NCBI RefSeq assembly: GCF_021917145.1
Contig: NC_061080.1
Coordinates: 10,491,631 to 10,555,630, forward strand
Reading direction: 5' to 3'
Length of the DNA stretch: 64,000 bases
Source: Hypomesus transpacificus
Lineage: Eukaryota > Chordata > Actinopteri > Osmeriformes > Osmeridae
The notes under the pieces are model-generated. The model worked only from the letters and a program-made list of their open reading frames with translations, was not told where the DNA came from and did not search any database. Both the position numbers and the translations under genes were made by a program. Below, piece by piece: positions 21,974 through 33,085 of this stretch (position 1 is its first letter; every line of letters begins with the position of its first letter).

Positions 21974-22309
21974 CCTCCAAGTCCCACCTGTTCAACCTAA
22001 ATCAGACATGAGGAAACACATGACAACATGAAGATTTACTAGTAGACAGGAGTGATAATTCGATTATACATTGCATAAAAGTTCAAATGCATCTATAGTC
22101 GAAAGTATTTTCAATGACAGTGTTACCATAACATGATCATGCTCATTATAACATCCTCTGCCAGTGACAGTCTATGTCCATCAATGTGTACTGGGTTATA
22201 TTAATGTAAAGACTCCTCAGAATCAGTGGCTCCATCTTCCATCTGGACCTCCTCTACAGGTACTGACCTCAGTGGCTCCAGTTGAGACGCGAGAGCACAG
22301 ATCATATTC

Positions 22310-22440
22310 AGTGCAGGGCCGGACTGGCCATCGGGGATACCGGGAGAATCCCCGGTGGGCCGACGGGGTTGGGATGGGATTTTCCCCCCAGTCCGTCCCT
22401 GATTCAGCGGACCATAGTTCACTTCCTCCTCACTGCAGGA
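22310..22440. mobile_element. Transposon fragment inside an LRR exon (exonised)
   Basis: The segment GCAGGGCCGGACTGGCCATC and GGTGGGCCGACGGGG interrupts an LRR exon whose paralogues lack it. From memory it resembles a widespread vertebrate DNA-transposon end; I do not assign a superfamily. It stays open in frame, making the exon 351 bp instead of 171. Confidence 0.55.
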
Positions 22441-23039
22441 CAAAGAAAGGATTATTTCATGTCTTATCTTATCTTCATTTTCATCATCATCAGTATCATG
22501 ATGATCACCATCAGACACTCTAATCCCGTCCAGGTGCAGCTCTCTCAGAGAACTGTCTGGTGACTGGAGGGAGGAGGCCAGTGATACACAGTCCTCATGT
22601 CTGAACAAGCCAGTCAGTCTGTAGAAACAGAACATTTATGAGCTGCAGTGTGGTGAAGTGGTTAAGACTGTTGACTAAGGGTTAAATAAAGAAAACAAAT
22701 GAACGATAAATTTATTAACATGACAAAAAGACAATGAACTTGAAAAAACGCTGCGGCTTTAGACGTAGGCTTTTAAATTGGCGGAATAACGCTTAGCCTA
22801 TTATGTGAAATAAAAAGTTTTTAAAAAAATTCATTGGACGAAATTAAAACATTGGTAGGCTATCCTCGATAAAAACTAAAGACACACATGGAAAATGGCC
22901 TGTTGCATATTAACTTGGATATTAACTTGGAACCGGAATCCTATAGGATACGGTGCGCCACCACACAATGCAAACATACATAGCCGATTACGGTAGCTCT
23001 ACATGGCTACTGGTGAAATAAAAAATAAAAAAGCCACAA

Positions 23040-23340
23040 CTGCATCAGCCGTACGCATTTTTCAGAAAAAATGGATGACCGAGCACCACCTCCAGCTGAA
23101 CCTCGCCAAAATAGAACTTCTCATCATCCCGGCTAAACCCTCCATCTCCCATGATCTCTCAATCATCCTGCGATCTGCGACGGTGACCCCTTCATCCTCT
23201 GCCAGGAACCTCGGGGTCACCATGGATGACGAGCTCTTCCTCACGGCCCACATTGCTGCAGTCTCCCGGTTGTGTAGATTCACCCTCTACAACATCCGGA
23301 AGATCAGGAGATACCTGTCTACCTTTTTTGATTGTTTTCA
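23040..23340 (+). mobile_element. L2-type LINE reverse-transcriptase fragment
   Basis: An open plus-strand frame reads WMTEHHLQLNLAKIELLIIP, then ARNLGVTMDDELFLTAHIAA and LCRFTLYNIRKIRRYLS, the C-terminal part of the reverse transcriptase of L2/CR1-like LINEs (typical WMTDHHLQLNLAKTEL, ARNLGV, LYNIRKIRPFL). Only this piece remains, in an NLR intron. Confidence 0.75.
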
Positions 23341-24388
23341 TCATTTCTAACATCACAACTATTAGAATTCACAACGCAACGGTTTTTCATTAAAAAAAAG
23401 TTTTTTTAAATTAAACTAGGCTTATAAGTATTCGAAAAAAGTATTCGAAAGTGCTGTCAAATGATTAAAATATTTTATTGCGATTAATCGCATTAATGTC
23501 ATAGTTAACTTGTGATTTATCGCAATTAATTGCACATTTTGGCCATCAAGTGGTATTTCAGACTGGACGACATGCTGCGATGATAGCTCAGTTCACAACG
23601 GCAAAACACACAGATCACGCCCATCCCTACTAACCAACTGTCCAACAATGTGTTCATGTTTGTGTTGTCATCATGTGAAGACTCCTCTACAGGTACTGAC
23701 CTCAGTGTCTCCAGTTTAGACTGTGGATCTCTCAGGGCAGCAAAGACAACCCTCAGGTCACCACTACCACATATCTTCTCCAGGTGCAGCTCTCTCAGAC
23801 GACAGTCTGGTGACTGGAGGGAGGAGACCAGCGATTCACAGTCCTTACGTTTGAACTCCATGTTAGTCAGTCTGTAGAAACAGAACATTGATGAGCTGCA
23901 GTGTTGTGAAGTGGTTAAGACTGCTGACAGGAGGTCTCTTGGCAGCCAGGATTCACATCACACCTCTGTCATACATCTTTGTTTCTCCTGATACATAAAG
24001 ATAATATTCCTGCTGTCTTTAAAGATCATTTTGTAGTGTTTACACTACTTTGATCAAATGTCCATACAGCCAGTGATGTACTACATGTAAAGTGTTTTTA
24101 GAGGTACTCTGATTTACTCTGCTCAGGTGAATATTGCTTTTTGAATGGTTACTATGGTAACCCAGCTATTAGTAACCATGAGTGGTAGACTTATATCAAT
24201 TCAAACAACCTCCCCATCTCTCCTACCTTCTGTGTCCTATACTGTATCTGTATCTGAGTGGTCTGTAGAACAACTGAACTAAAGTATACTGCTTCATAAC
24301 TGGCTCTCAGGGTGACCATGTTAAACTAACCAACTGTCCAACAATGTCTTCATGTTTGTGTTGTCATCATGTGAATACTCCTCTACAG

Positions 24389-25181
24389 CAGGGTTGGCAA
24401 GTAACTTGGGCTGCGGGCCAGTATTTTTCCTCGCCACTAGATGGCGGGCCAGAGTCTGGGTCACTGCCTATTTCGACGCTGCGATAGGTGCCCTTGCGAT
24501 ACGTGCACTCGCAACAACTAGGCCTACATGGCGAATGGGTAGGTCTACTACAAATAACTAATGATAATAAACCATGTGAATGAGCCCATTGGTGGTCTGT
24601 TTGAATAATTTCATTATTTTAACGAACTCTCTCTATCAACATGGTCGTCACTGTCATCCCAACATGGTGGGTCGTCATCGTTGGTGCACATAAAAACGGT
24701 CTCATCCAGTGAGAATAGGATTATAGGACCTAGTCAAGGTTTTGATGTGAGGTGAAATCGGAACTTCATATTAAACACGAAAATGTTTTGCATTAATTTC
24801 AGTGCAAAACAGTTTTTTAAGCATTATGTAGCCTAACCTAATATAATTATTACGTTGACTCATATTCTTATATTTTCCGGAAATGACAACCCAAATGTTT
24901 ACCTGAAAGCACCTGCTAGCCCCTCCCTAGCGCCGCCCATGATAACTAGCCTTAACTATGGCTTTCTCCTCAGGCGATCTATCAGCCGTGAGGTGTAGCG
25001 ATCATATGGTAGCGATGACATTGCGAAAAAATACTTCAGAAAAGTCAACAACACCATACCCAGTTTCCGGTCCCAAGGTAAAAGTCGACATGGGGGAAAA
25101 AACGATAAAAAATATATATTTTCTGAAACATTTTGACGGGCGAAATAAAATCGCTGGCGGGCCACAATTGGCCGACCCCTG
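24389..25181. mobile_element. Non-autonomous hAT-like element, 793 bp
   Basis: Imperfect terminal inverted repeats CAGGGTTGGCAA / TTGGCCGACCCCTG with GCGGGCC blocks inside. The left flank CTCTACAG (24381–24388) is echoed as CTCTAAG on the right, an 8-bp target duplication that has decayed. Paralogous NLR introns show the uninterrupted site CTCTACAGGTACTGACCTCA. It lies a few bases beyond a 5' splice site. Confidence 0.8.
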
Positions 25182-25589
25182 CTCTAAGTACTGACCTCAG
25201 TGTCTCCAGTTCACAGTGTGGATCTCTCAGGGCAGCAAGGACATCACCCAGGTCACCACTACCTTTTTCAAAGTCAGTAAGATACAGGTTAACCATCTTC
25301 AGGTGCAGCTCTCTCAGAGGACAGTTTGGTGACTTTAGTGAGGAAGCCAGTGACGCAAATTCCTCATGGCTGAACATCATGTCAGTCAGTCTGTAGAAAC
25401 AGAACATTCATGAGCTGCAGTGTGGTGAAGTGGTTAAGACTATTGACTGGAGGTCTCTTGGCAGCCAGGATTCACATCACATCCAGGGATCCCACAACTC
25501 CACAAACATCAAATGAAAGTCCATGATTGTAATATTAATGTTTGACTTAATGTTGAACTTACTAGATAAACAGACCACATAGTTTACCT

Positions 25590-26760
25590 TTAAACACGTA
25601 TGTATTATTCTACAGCAAGGCTATATTCACATTGAATGGAAAACTGAGCTACTACATCCATCATGGTCAGAGTTGTCCGTTAGCAGCTGTAGCGGCTGTT
25701 AGCAAGAGCACGAGAAGCTCCGTTTCCGCTGCCCGCGGAGCTAACTGCTGCTCAGAAGAATGTCATTCCATAGCTAGCCTGACAACCGATCTGAACAAAA
25801 CGGTAGCAGCCATACATTATATAATTATAATCCAGAGATAATCGCGAACAGAGTAAATGATGTCCTCGGCTCCTTCTCAATAGCTCTAATATTCACCACA
25901 ATTATTGGGGAATATGTCTGCTCTGAAATGTCCCTCAACTTCACCACAGACGATGTGCCAGATACAATGCGAATCATTACAATAATTAGGGTGACCAGAG
26001 TCAGACGTCCTCTTTTACCCGGACATGTCCTCTGCGTCCGGCAGGGATTCAAAAATCGTCCGGGATTTTATCTCGTCGGATATTTGTGTTTCTCTGGGTC
26101 TTTCACAAACTAATTATTACGCCCGGCCTAATATGTTTGGGAAGTGTATCTCCCTTACGTTCCACCTTCTTGCCCAAGCTCTGACCGTAGAGAGAACTGT
26201 CATTGTTCAACAGCCTTTTCAGTGTTGCCAGATGCACGAAAATTATCCTCCAAATACGATGATTTTGAGCCTTTGGTATGATACCATTTCCAATTTGGCA
26301 ACAATGTGAGCACCGTCTTTGTTGAATATATGAGGAGGACTGAACAGTGTCTTATATTTCTTATGTTAATATGTGACCATAAACAATTTATTATTTAGAA
26401 TTTTGTATTTGTTATCATTGTTGCTTTAATATATGGATAAGACACATTAAAGACATTAAACAACCACTGAAAGCCACAGAAGCACTGGACTGAATGCCCC
26501 CAAAATTGCCCCTCCCCCCCCCCCCCCCCCACAACGCAATGAAACTCGTATTAAAAGTTTGTAAAAAAACACTTCTGGTTCTCTACATTTCTATTTGTGT
26601 AGTTCGCATTCAAAACATTTTTTTTTTAAACATAGAAAATGTGTTTATAAAGTTCATAGTGATTATGCCGAGTTAAATTTCATTAGCAGTGTAAAACTCC
26701 AAACAAAAATAAACATTGAATTAAATATGATTCAGATCATAACATGTGCTGCACTGCATG
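25590..26760. other. NLR intron after the NACHT exon; possible further transposon remnants
   Basis: 25988–26300 begins AGGGTGACCAGAGTCAGACG and CGGACATGTCCTCTGCGTCC, which resembles a common vertebrate interspersed repeat; family not assigned. A poly-C run lies at about 26513–26530. No gene seen. Confidence 0.35.
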
Positions 26761-28727
26761 CAACTTTGAGATGAGTACCTACACAGCTTTTCTGCATCTC
26801 CTCACTGCTGGAACCAGTCTCTTCCGCCCCATCACATCTATGTTGTATTTCTTCAGGTCCATCTCATCCAGCTCGCCTTGTGACATCAGAAGTGCATTAG
26901 CCAGCGCTGAGCAGTGATCCTCTGAGAGAGCACGTTCATCACGATCTAGTGACATGAGGAACTGGTGAATGTCCTCATGTACTGAACTGTCTTTCATCTC
27001 AGTCAAGCAGAGGAAGAGGTTGACGTGCCTCTCTGGTGAGATATTCTCTACGTCTGGCTTCCTGAGGTATTTCCTCATCTCCTCATCAGTCTCTTAGCTG
27101 TTCTCTGTTTGGGGCAGAAGGCCTTGTAAGAGAGTCTGGTTGGACTCCAGTGAGATGCCAAAAAGGAAGCGGAGGAACAGGTCCAGGTGTCCATTCTTAC
27201 TCTGAGAATAGAATAGAGCTTTATCCACGACTCTCTTCAGCAACTCATGCAGGGGCAGCTCTGCAGACACGTTCTCCAGGAAGGACTCCAGCGCACTGAT
27301 GTTTTTTGGTGGCACAGCAATAGAACACATAGAGAGCAGCGAGGAACTCCTGAAAGCTCAGGTGCACAAAGCAGTACATCTTCTTCTTACAAAGCCTACG
27401 TTTTACCTTCAGGATTTCTGTGCACAGTCCACATTTCACTGTAGCTTCATCGACATCAATCCCACATTTTTTCAGGTCTTCCTCATAGAACACTACACTC
27501 CCCTTCACCATCTGTTCGACTGCTACCTGTCCTAGTTTCAGCATCAAGTCTTTTCTTAATTCTAAAACCTTCTCGTCATCCATGTTGGTTACATCCTGAT
27601 ACTTTTCGAATCCATGCTTCGTTTGAGTGATCAGGAAGTGAATGTGCATTTCAGTCAGACTTTGGGGGATATTTCCACTGTTGTTTTCTTTCAACATGTG
27701 TTCTAGGACCTTGGCGATAATCCAACACATGATAGGAATGTAACACATGATGTAAAGGCTCCTTGTCGTCCTGATGTGTTCGATAATTCTGTTGGCCAGG
27801 TCCTCATCATGAGAAAATCTCTTCCTGAAATATTCAAGCCTCTGTTCTTCTTTGAACCCTCGAACTTCTGTCATCAGGTTGATGTTGACAGTTCTGCGGG
27901 GGATCTGACTGGCTGCTGCAGGTCGGGAGGTTATCCAGAGGAGAGCAGAGGGAAGCAGATTCTTCTTCTTGATGTTGGTCAGCAGAACATCAACTGGACA
28001 CTCCTTCATGACATCAGACACTCTCTAATTGTTCTGGAAATCCAGAGGACATCTGCTTTCATCCATCCCATCGAAGATGAACAGAACTTTGTGGTTGTTG
28101 AATTTCTCCACATCTTCTATGTCTTTAAGCTCTGGATGAAATGACTTCAGAAGACCTTGAAGACTGAAGTCACGCTTGATCAAATTCAGCTCTCGGAATG
28201 GAAGCACAAAGATGAAATCTATATCATTATTGGATTTCCCTTCTGCCCAGTCTAGGATGAACTTGTGCACTGAGAAGGTTTTTCCAATGCCAGCGATGCC
28301 TTTCGTCAGCACAGTCAAGATCTTTCTCTGTTGTTTATCTCGTGGATTGAAGATGTCACTGGCCAATTCTGATGATGTTTTACCTGTGGATGGATATTCA
28401 ATCTGCATGATCTCATGTTCTTTATTGACCCCTTCACTCTCCCCTGTTGTCATGTAGAGTGGAATGAAGATGCTGTTGAGGAAAGTTGTCTCATCTTCGG
28501 TGGTTCCTTCAAAGATGTGTCTGAACTTCGTCTTGAAACGGTCTTGAAGTTTCTTTTTACCTCTGAGTATGACTGTTAGGAGAATTTATTACCAAAACAA
28601 TATGTTATATACAGTGTTTATTCATGCATTTGTTTATATTAAAATGTACATTATTGTGCTTCCTGTAATACGTGCAGGATCTGGTCTGGACTTCTGCACA
28701 CAGGAGAAATTCTACTCACTGTGGAAT

Positions 28728-28845
28728 GAGAGAGAGGAAGAGAGATAGAGAAGGAGGAAGGAGAGGTGGAAGAGAGGGGGAGAAGGGGAGAGATGGAGGA
28801 GGAGGAAGGAGAGGTGGAGGAGAGGGGGAGAAGGGGAATAGAGTA
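28728..28845. repeat. GA-rich simple repeat
   Basis: GAGAGGAAGAGAGATAGAGA to GGAGGAAGGAGAGGTGGAGG; NLR intron. Confidence 0.8.
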
Positions 28846-29394
28846 AAACATGTAAATACAGTAAACAAGGAAGAGATGAGGAAGAAGGTGTCAAGAGGGA
28901 CAAAGAGAATAAGAGACATTTACTGTCAACACTTCGACTGCACTCATAGGATTAGTAACATATAGCAATAAATATATAAATCATATACAGAATTACATCA
29001 GTTTCCTCACCTGTGAGAGATTGTGTACTGTTACAAAACTTTGCTGACTAAAACTGGATAGTAATTACTTTTGAACACATTAATGATGTCCATAATATAC
29101 ATTACAGACGAGTGGTGCTGTTTGTTTACAACTTCAAACACCATTCTTCTTCTATGACATCATTTCCTGATCTGGTGCGTCAGCCATCTTACCTTTCAAT
29201 GGAGGCGCTGCAGTGTGGGGAAGCATCTTCTGAAAGTAGGAGAGGAGAGATGAGCCTCATGACAATGACATCACACACAATGTATAACTTAAAATGTGAT
29301 TGAAGGCCTAGCCTGAGGATGCTAGCACACAAACAGAACCTATGTTAGTTTGAAAAAATCTTTGCCACATGTTATGGAGGGATAAACATGGAAG

Positions 29395-29932
29395 GATGGA
29401 GAGATGGAGAAGGATGGAGAGGGGAGGAGGGGTGGTGAGGGGAGGAGGAGTGGTGAGGGGAGGAGGGGTGGAGAGGGGAGGTGAGGTGAGGGGTGGTGAG
29501 GGGAGGAGGGGTGGGAGAGGGGAGGTGAGGGGAGGTGAGGGGTGGTGAGGGGAGGAGGAGTGGTGAGGGGAGGGGTGGTGAGGGGAGGAGGGGTGGAGAG
29601 GGGAGGTGAGGGGAGGTGAGGGGTGGTGAGGGGAGGAGGGGTGGTGAGGGGAGGAGGGGTGATGAGGGGAGGAGGGGAGGTGAGGGGAGGAGGGGTGGAG
29701 AGGGGAGGTGAGGGGAGGAGGGGTGGTGAGGGGAGGGGTGGTGAGAGGAGGAGGGGAGGTGAGGGGTGGTGAGAGGAGGAGGGGAGGTGAGGGGTGGTGA
29801 GGGGAGGAGGGGTGGTGAGAGGAGGAGGGGAGGTGAGGGGAGGAGGGGTGGTGAGGGGAGGAGGGGTGGTGAGGGAAGGAGGGGTGGTGAGGGGAGGAGG
29901 GGGTGGTGAGGGGAGGAGGGGTGGTGAGGGGT
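29395..29932. repeat. G-rich minisatellite (GGGGAGGAGGGGTGGTGA type)
   Basis: About 30 variants of a 15–18-bp G/A/T unit filling the NLR intron right up to the 5' splice site at 29943. Confidence 0.92.
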
Positions 29933-30667
29933 TGAAGTTATACCCGTCCTCTGAGCCTGTGCAGGAGCTGTCGTTGTCGTGGTGATGTAAACTGAGCCCA
30001 GGATGTTTGTGTGGCTGAAGTGAGGAGCTGAGATGTTGCTCCCAGACTGAGCAAGGTTGAAGGTTGTCTCACGTTCTCTCTTTTTCTGGGCATTTGTATC
30101 TTTTCTGTTCCCCTCATCCTTCCCCTCTTCTCTTTTCTCTCTGGACTCATCCTCATCTTTCTCCCCCCCTTCCCCCTTTCCTCCTGTGTCCACCTCTCTT
30201 CTCTCATCCCTCCCTTCCCCCTTCTCTCCTGTCTCCACCTCTTTTCTCTCATCCACCCCTTCCCCGTTCTCTCCTAACTCCACCTCTCTACTCTCATCCC
30301 CCCTTCCCCCTTCTCTCCTGTCTCTACCTCTCTACTCTCATCCAGTAACAGACTTCTACTGAGAGCTTTGTTGAGGATGATCTCTTCTCTCCTCCTCCTC
30401 TCTTTAGCATCCCCCTCCTCACCCCATCTACATTTGGAACAACTGCCTCCCATGACCTGGTCTTCTCAATGCACACACCCATCATCTATTCACTTACTCC
30501 CTCTCTCTTTCTCCCCCTCTGTCTCTCTATCTGTTATATTCTATTTCTTCCTTATTTCTTTATCTTTCTCTCTGATGGAGGAACTTGTTGAACACCTGTT
30601 GAAGATAAAACCACAGATGAGTTCTCCTGTCCAGCCAAAAGATGTTTTCAGTAACCATGAATCAGGA

Positions 30668-30808
30668 GTCAGGTGGCTGAACGGTGAGGGAATGACGTTG
30701 TGTCCTTGGGCAAGGCACTTCACCCTACTTGCCTCGGGGGGAATGTCCCTGTACTTACTGTAAGTCGCTCTGGATAAGAGCGTCTGCTAAATGACTAAAT
30801 GTAAATGA
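30668..30808 (+). mobile_element. SINE, internally shortened
   Basis: GGTGGCTGAACGGTGAGGGA joined directly to GACGTTGTGTCCTTGGGCAA, then the shared tail; same family as 5611–5806 with its middle lost. Confidence 0.85.
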
Positions 30809-31005
30809 ATCACAGAGGATTCACCTTCAAATGAATCACTGTAGTACTTCTAGCCCAGACAAACAGGCTTCTAACACAACAGCCTCTGATGGTGAGTCAC
30901 ACACACACAATAACACAAATAACTACATGTTATGGTATATGACACATCAAATAAACACAAGGCCTCTTTCTCTCCCTTCTTTTTCACTCACAGTCTCTGT
31001 TCATA

Positions 31006-31010
31006 CCCCC

Positions 31011-31090
<80 letters not shown>
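31006..31090. repeat. (C)n(CT)n microsatellite
   Basis: A run of about 15 C followed by about 34 CT. Confidence 0.97.
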
Positions 31091-31230
31091 AGAACCTGTC
31101 AGGGAACAGTAAAACCACCCCCATCCAGCTGGCTTGTGTCTCATGTTTTCACCTGTAGAGTTTCAAAGACACATTCTTAGAAGTGTTAACATTTCAAACC
31201 ATGAGACCATGGGATGTTTACAGATCGTGT

Positions 31231-31580
31231 CTAAAAGTATCTTCCTCTGAGCCAATAGGGAGGCAGAGACGGGCTCTGTTCTAAAGGTATCTTCCTCTGA
31301 GCCAATAGGGAGGCAGAGACAGGCTCTGTTCTAAAGGTATCTTCCTCTGAGCCAATAGGGAGGCAGAGACAGGCTCTGTTCTAAAGGTATCTTCCTCTGA
31401 GCCAATAGGGAGGCAGAGACAGGCTCTGTTCTAAAGGTATCTTCCTCTGAGCCAATAGGGAGGCAGAGCCAGGCTCTGTTCTAAAGGTATCTTCCTCTGA
31501 GCCAATAGGGAGGCAGACACAGGCTCTGTTCTAAAGGTATCTTCCTCTGAGCCAATAGGGAGGCAGACACAGGCTCTGTG
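31231..31580. repeat. 50-bp minisatellite, ~7 copies
   Basis: Unit anchored by GAGCCAATAGGGAGGCAGAG and GTTCTAAAGGTATCTTCCTC. The inner GCCAAT repeats a CCAAT-box-like core every 50 bp. Confidence 0.95.
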
Positions 31581-31594
31581 CTGAGACAGTGGTG

Positions 31595-31853
31595 GCTGCA
31601 GGGCACTAAAGAGGACAGAGAGACTGCCTGCTGTCTGGACTAAAGAGGACAGAGAGACTGCCTGCTGTCTGGACTAAAGAGGACAGAGAGACTGCCTGCT
31701 GTCTGGACTAAAGAGGACAGAGAGACTGCCTGCTGTCTGGACTAAAGAGGACAGAGAGACTGCCTGCTGTCTGGACTAAAGAGGACAGAGAGACTGCCTG
31801 CTGTCTGGACTAAAGAGGACAGAGAGACTGCCTGCTGTCTGGACTTCAGCTCT
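31595..31853. repeat. 34-bp minisatellite, ~7–8 copies
   Basis: Unit ACTAAAGAGGACAGAGAGAC plus TGCCTGCTGTCTGG, almost perfect; adjacent to the 50-bp array. Confidence 0.95.
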
Positions 31854-32100
31854 TCACCAACACCTCACTAACATCACTTTTATCAGCACGTCACCATGAC
31901 AAACAAACACATTTGTTTCTTGTCTAGTATGAAGGAATGTGTGTTGTGTATATATTATTATGTTGTGTCTCTGATAGTAAAGTATATGTCTATAACGTGT
32001 GTGAAATGTATGTAATAGTAGAGTATATGAGATATATAGTATGTAATAGTAGAGTATATAAGATATATAGTATGTATTTTTAGTGTATAAAGATCCTTAC

Positions 32101-32142
32101 CTCGGTCGAGTCCTGGTTGTCTCACCAACTGTCTGACTGTTA
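32101..32142 (-). other. Candidate upstream exon of the NLR gene
   Basis: A 42-bp minus-strand segment bounded by a good acceptor (TTGTCCTCAG) and donor (GTAAGGATC). It lies upstream of the NLR exons. Whether it is transcribed or coding is not shown. Confidence 0.3.
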
Positions 32143-32309
32143 CTGAGGACAAGGAAATACATCTGATAAAAAGCCACACCTACATGCTTACATATTTGTG
32201 TGTATGCTTTTTTCCTCTAAGGAGTCACACACCTGTGAAAAACTTGATTATCTAGTTACATGAAGGAAGAGAGTACCTACTGATGATGGATAAGAGGAAC
32301 AGAGACACA

Positions 32310-33085
32310 GAGTGCCAAACACACACACACATACAGGTATAAACACACACACACACACACTCAGATATAACCACACACCTACACACACACACAGATATAA
32401 CCACACACACACAGACCTGCGCACACACAGGTATAACCACACACACACACCTACACACACACAGATATAACCACACACACACACACACCTGCACACACAC
32501 AGATATAACCACACACAGGTATAACCACACACACACAGATGTAAACACACACACACATAAACACACACACCTGCACACACACAGATATAAACACACACAC
32601 CTGCACACACACAGGTTAATTATCGTAACACTGGATGTGTAAGTTGTTAGATTCGCTGTGTCACTACAAGGCGTCTACAACAGTCAGGAGCTTACCGTTC
32701 CACACACACACTCCCCAAGAACTCACACTCCCCAAGCACACACACTCCCCAAGAACACACACACTTCCCAAGAACACACACTCCCCAAGAATACACACAC
32801 TCCCCAAGAACACACTGTCCACAAGAACACACACACGCTTGCCAAAGGTACATTTTTAATATAATTTTAATACTTTTCTTAAAAAAGAGAGATGGTTGCT
32901 TCCATAAAGGGAACAAGACGGATCGAACCATCTGCAGACTCACCCACATAAAAACAAGACGGATCGAACCATCTGCAGACTCACCCACATACAAACAAGA
33001 CGGATCGAACCATCTGCAGACTTATCCACATACAAACAAGACGGATCGAACCATCTGCAGACTTATCCACATACAAACAAGGTAT
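32310..33085. repeat. Cluster of CA-based repeats and a 42-bp minisatellite
   Basis: 32330–32615: ACACACAGATATAACC variants. 32703–32835: ACTCCCCAAGAACACACAC variants. 32911–33080: four copies of a 42-bp unit (AACAAGACGGATCGAACCAT and CTGCAGACTCACCCACATA). Confidence 0.9.

Larger units (their letters stand above)
19096..30046 (-). pseudogene. Fish NLR (NLRC3-like; FISNA–NACHT–LRR–B30.2), probably pseudogenised
   Basis: Cytosolic innate-immune receptor family, strongly expanded in fish. Exons on the minus strand: 29944–30046 (SGSNISAPHFSHTNILGSVY, a fish-NLR-type N-terminal exon), 29190–29231, 26783–28572 (FISNA then NACHT), LRR exons 25196–25390, 23701–23871, 22268–22618, 21859–21996, 21421–21591 and 21117–21266, a linker 19980–20029, and PRY-SPRY 19096–19625 ending at TAG. 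From the NACHT exon onward donors, acceptors and phases fit. NACHT shows Walker A GIAGIGKT and Walker B VLFIFDGMDE. LRR exons carry the CRLRELDLSHNNL-type repeat; B30.2 shows HYWEVEVEG and VGVYLDW. The NACHT exon has in-frame stops at 28025–28027 and 27094–27096 and a frame shift near 27245–27330 (its length leaves one extra base), so a full protein cannot be made. An AATAAA near 18,675 marks the likely 3' end. The junction between the 42-bp exon and the FISNA exon is not resolved. Confidence 0.85.

Noticed and set aside
23003-23350. A host gene in the NLR intron
   Set aside because: The reading is a piece of L2-type LINE reverse transcriptase, with no other part of a gene nearby.
29372-30283. 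303-codon minus-strand frame joining acidic sequence to Ser/Pro repeats
   Set aside because: Only about 100 nt of it (29944–30046) agrees with an NLR exon; the rest is intron repeat and composition-driven sequence.
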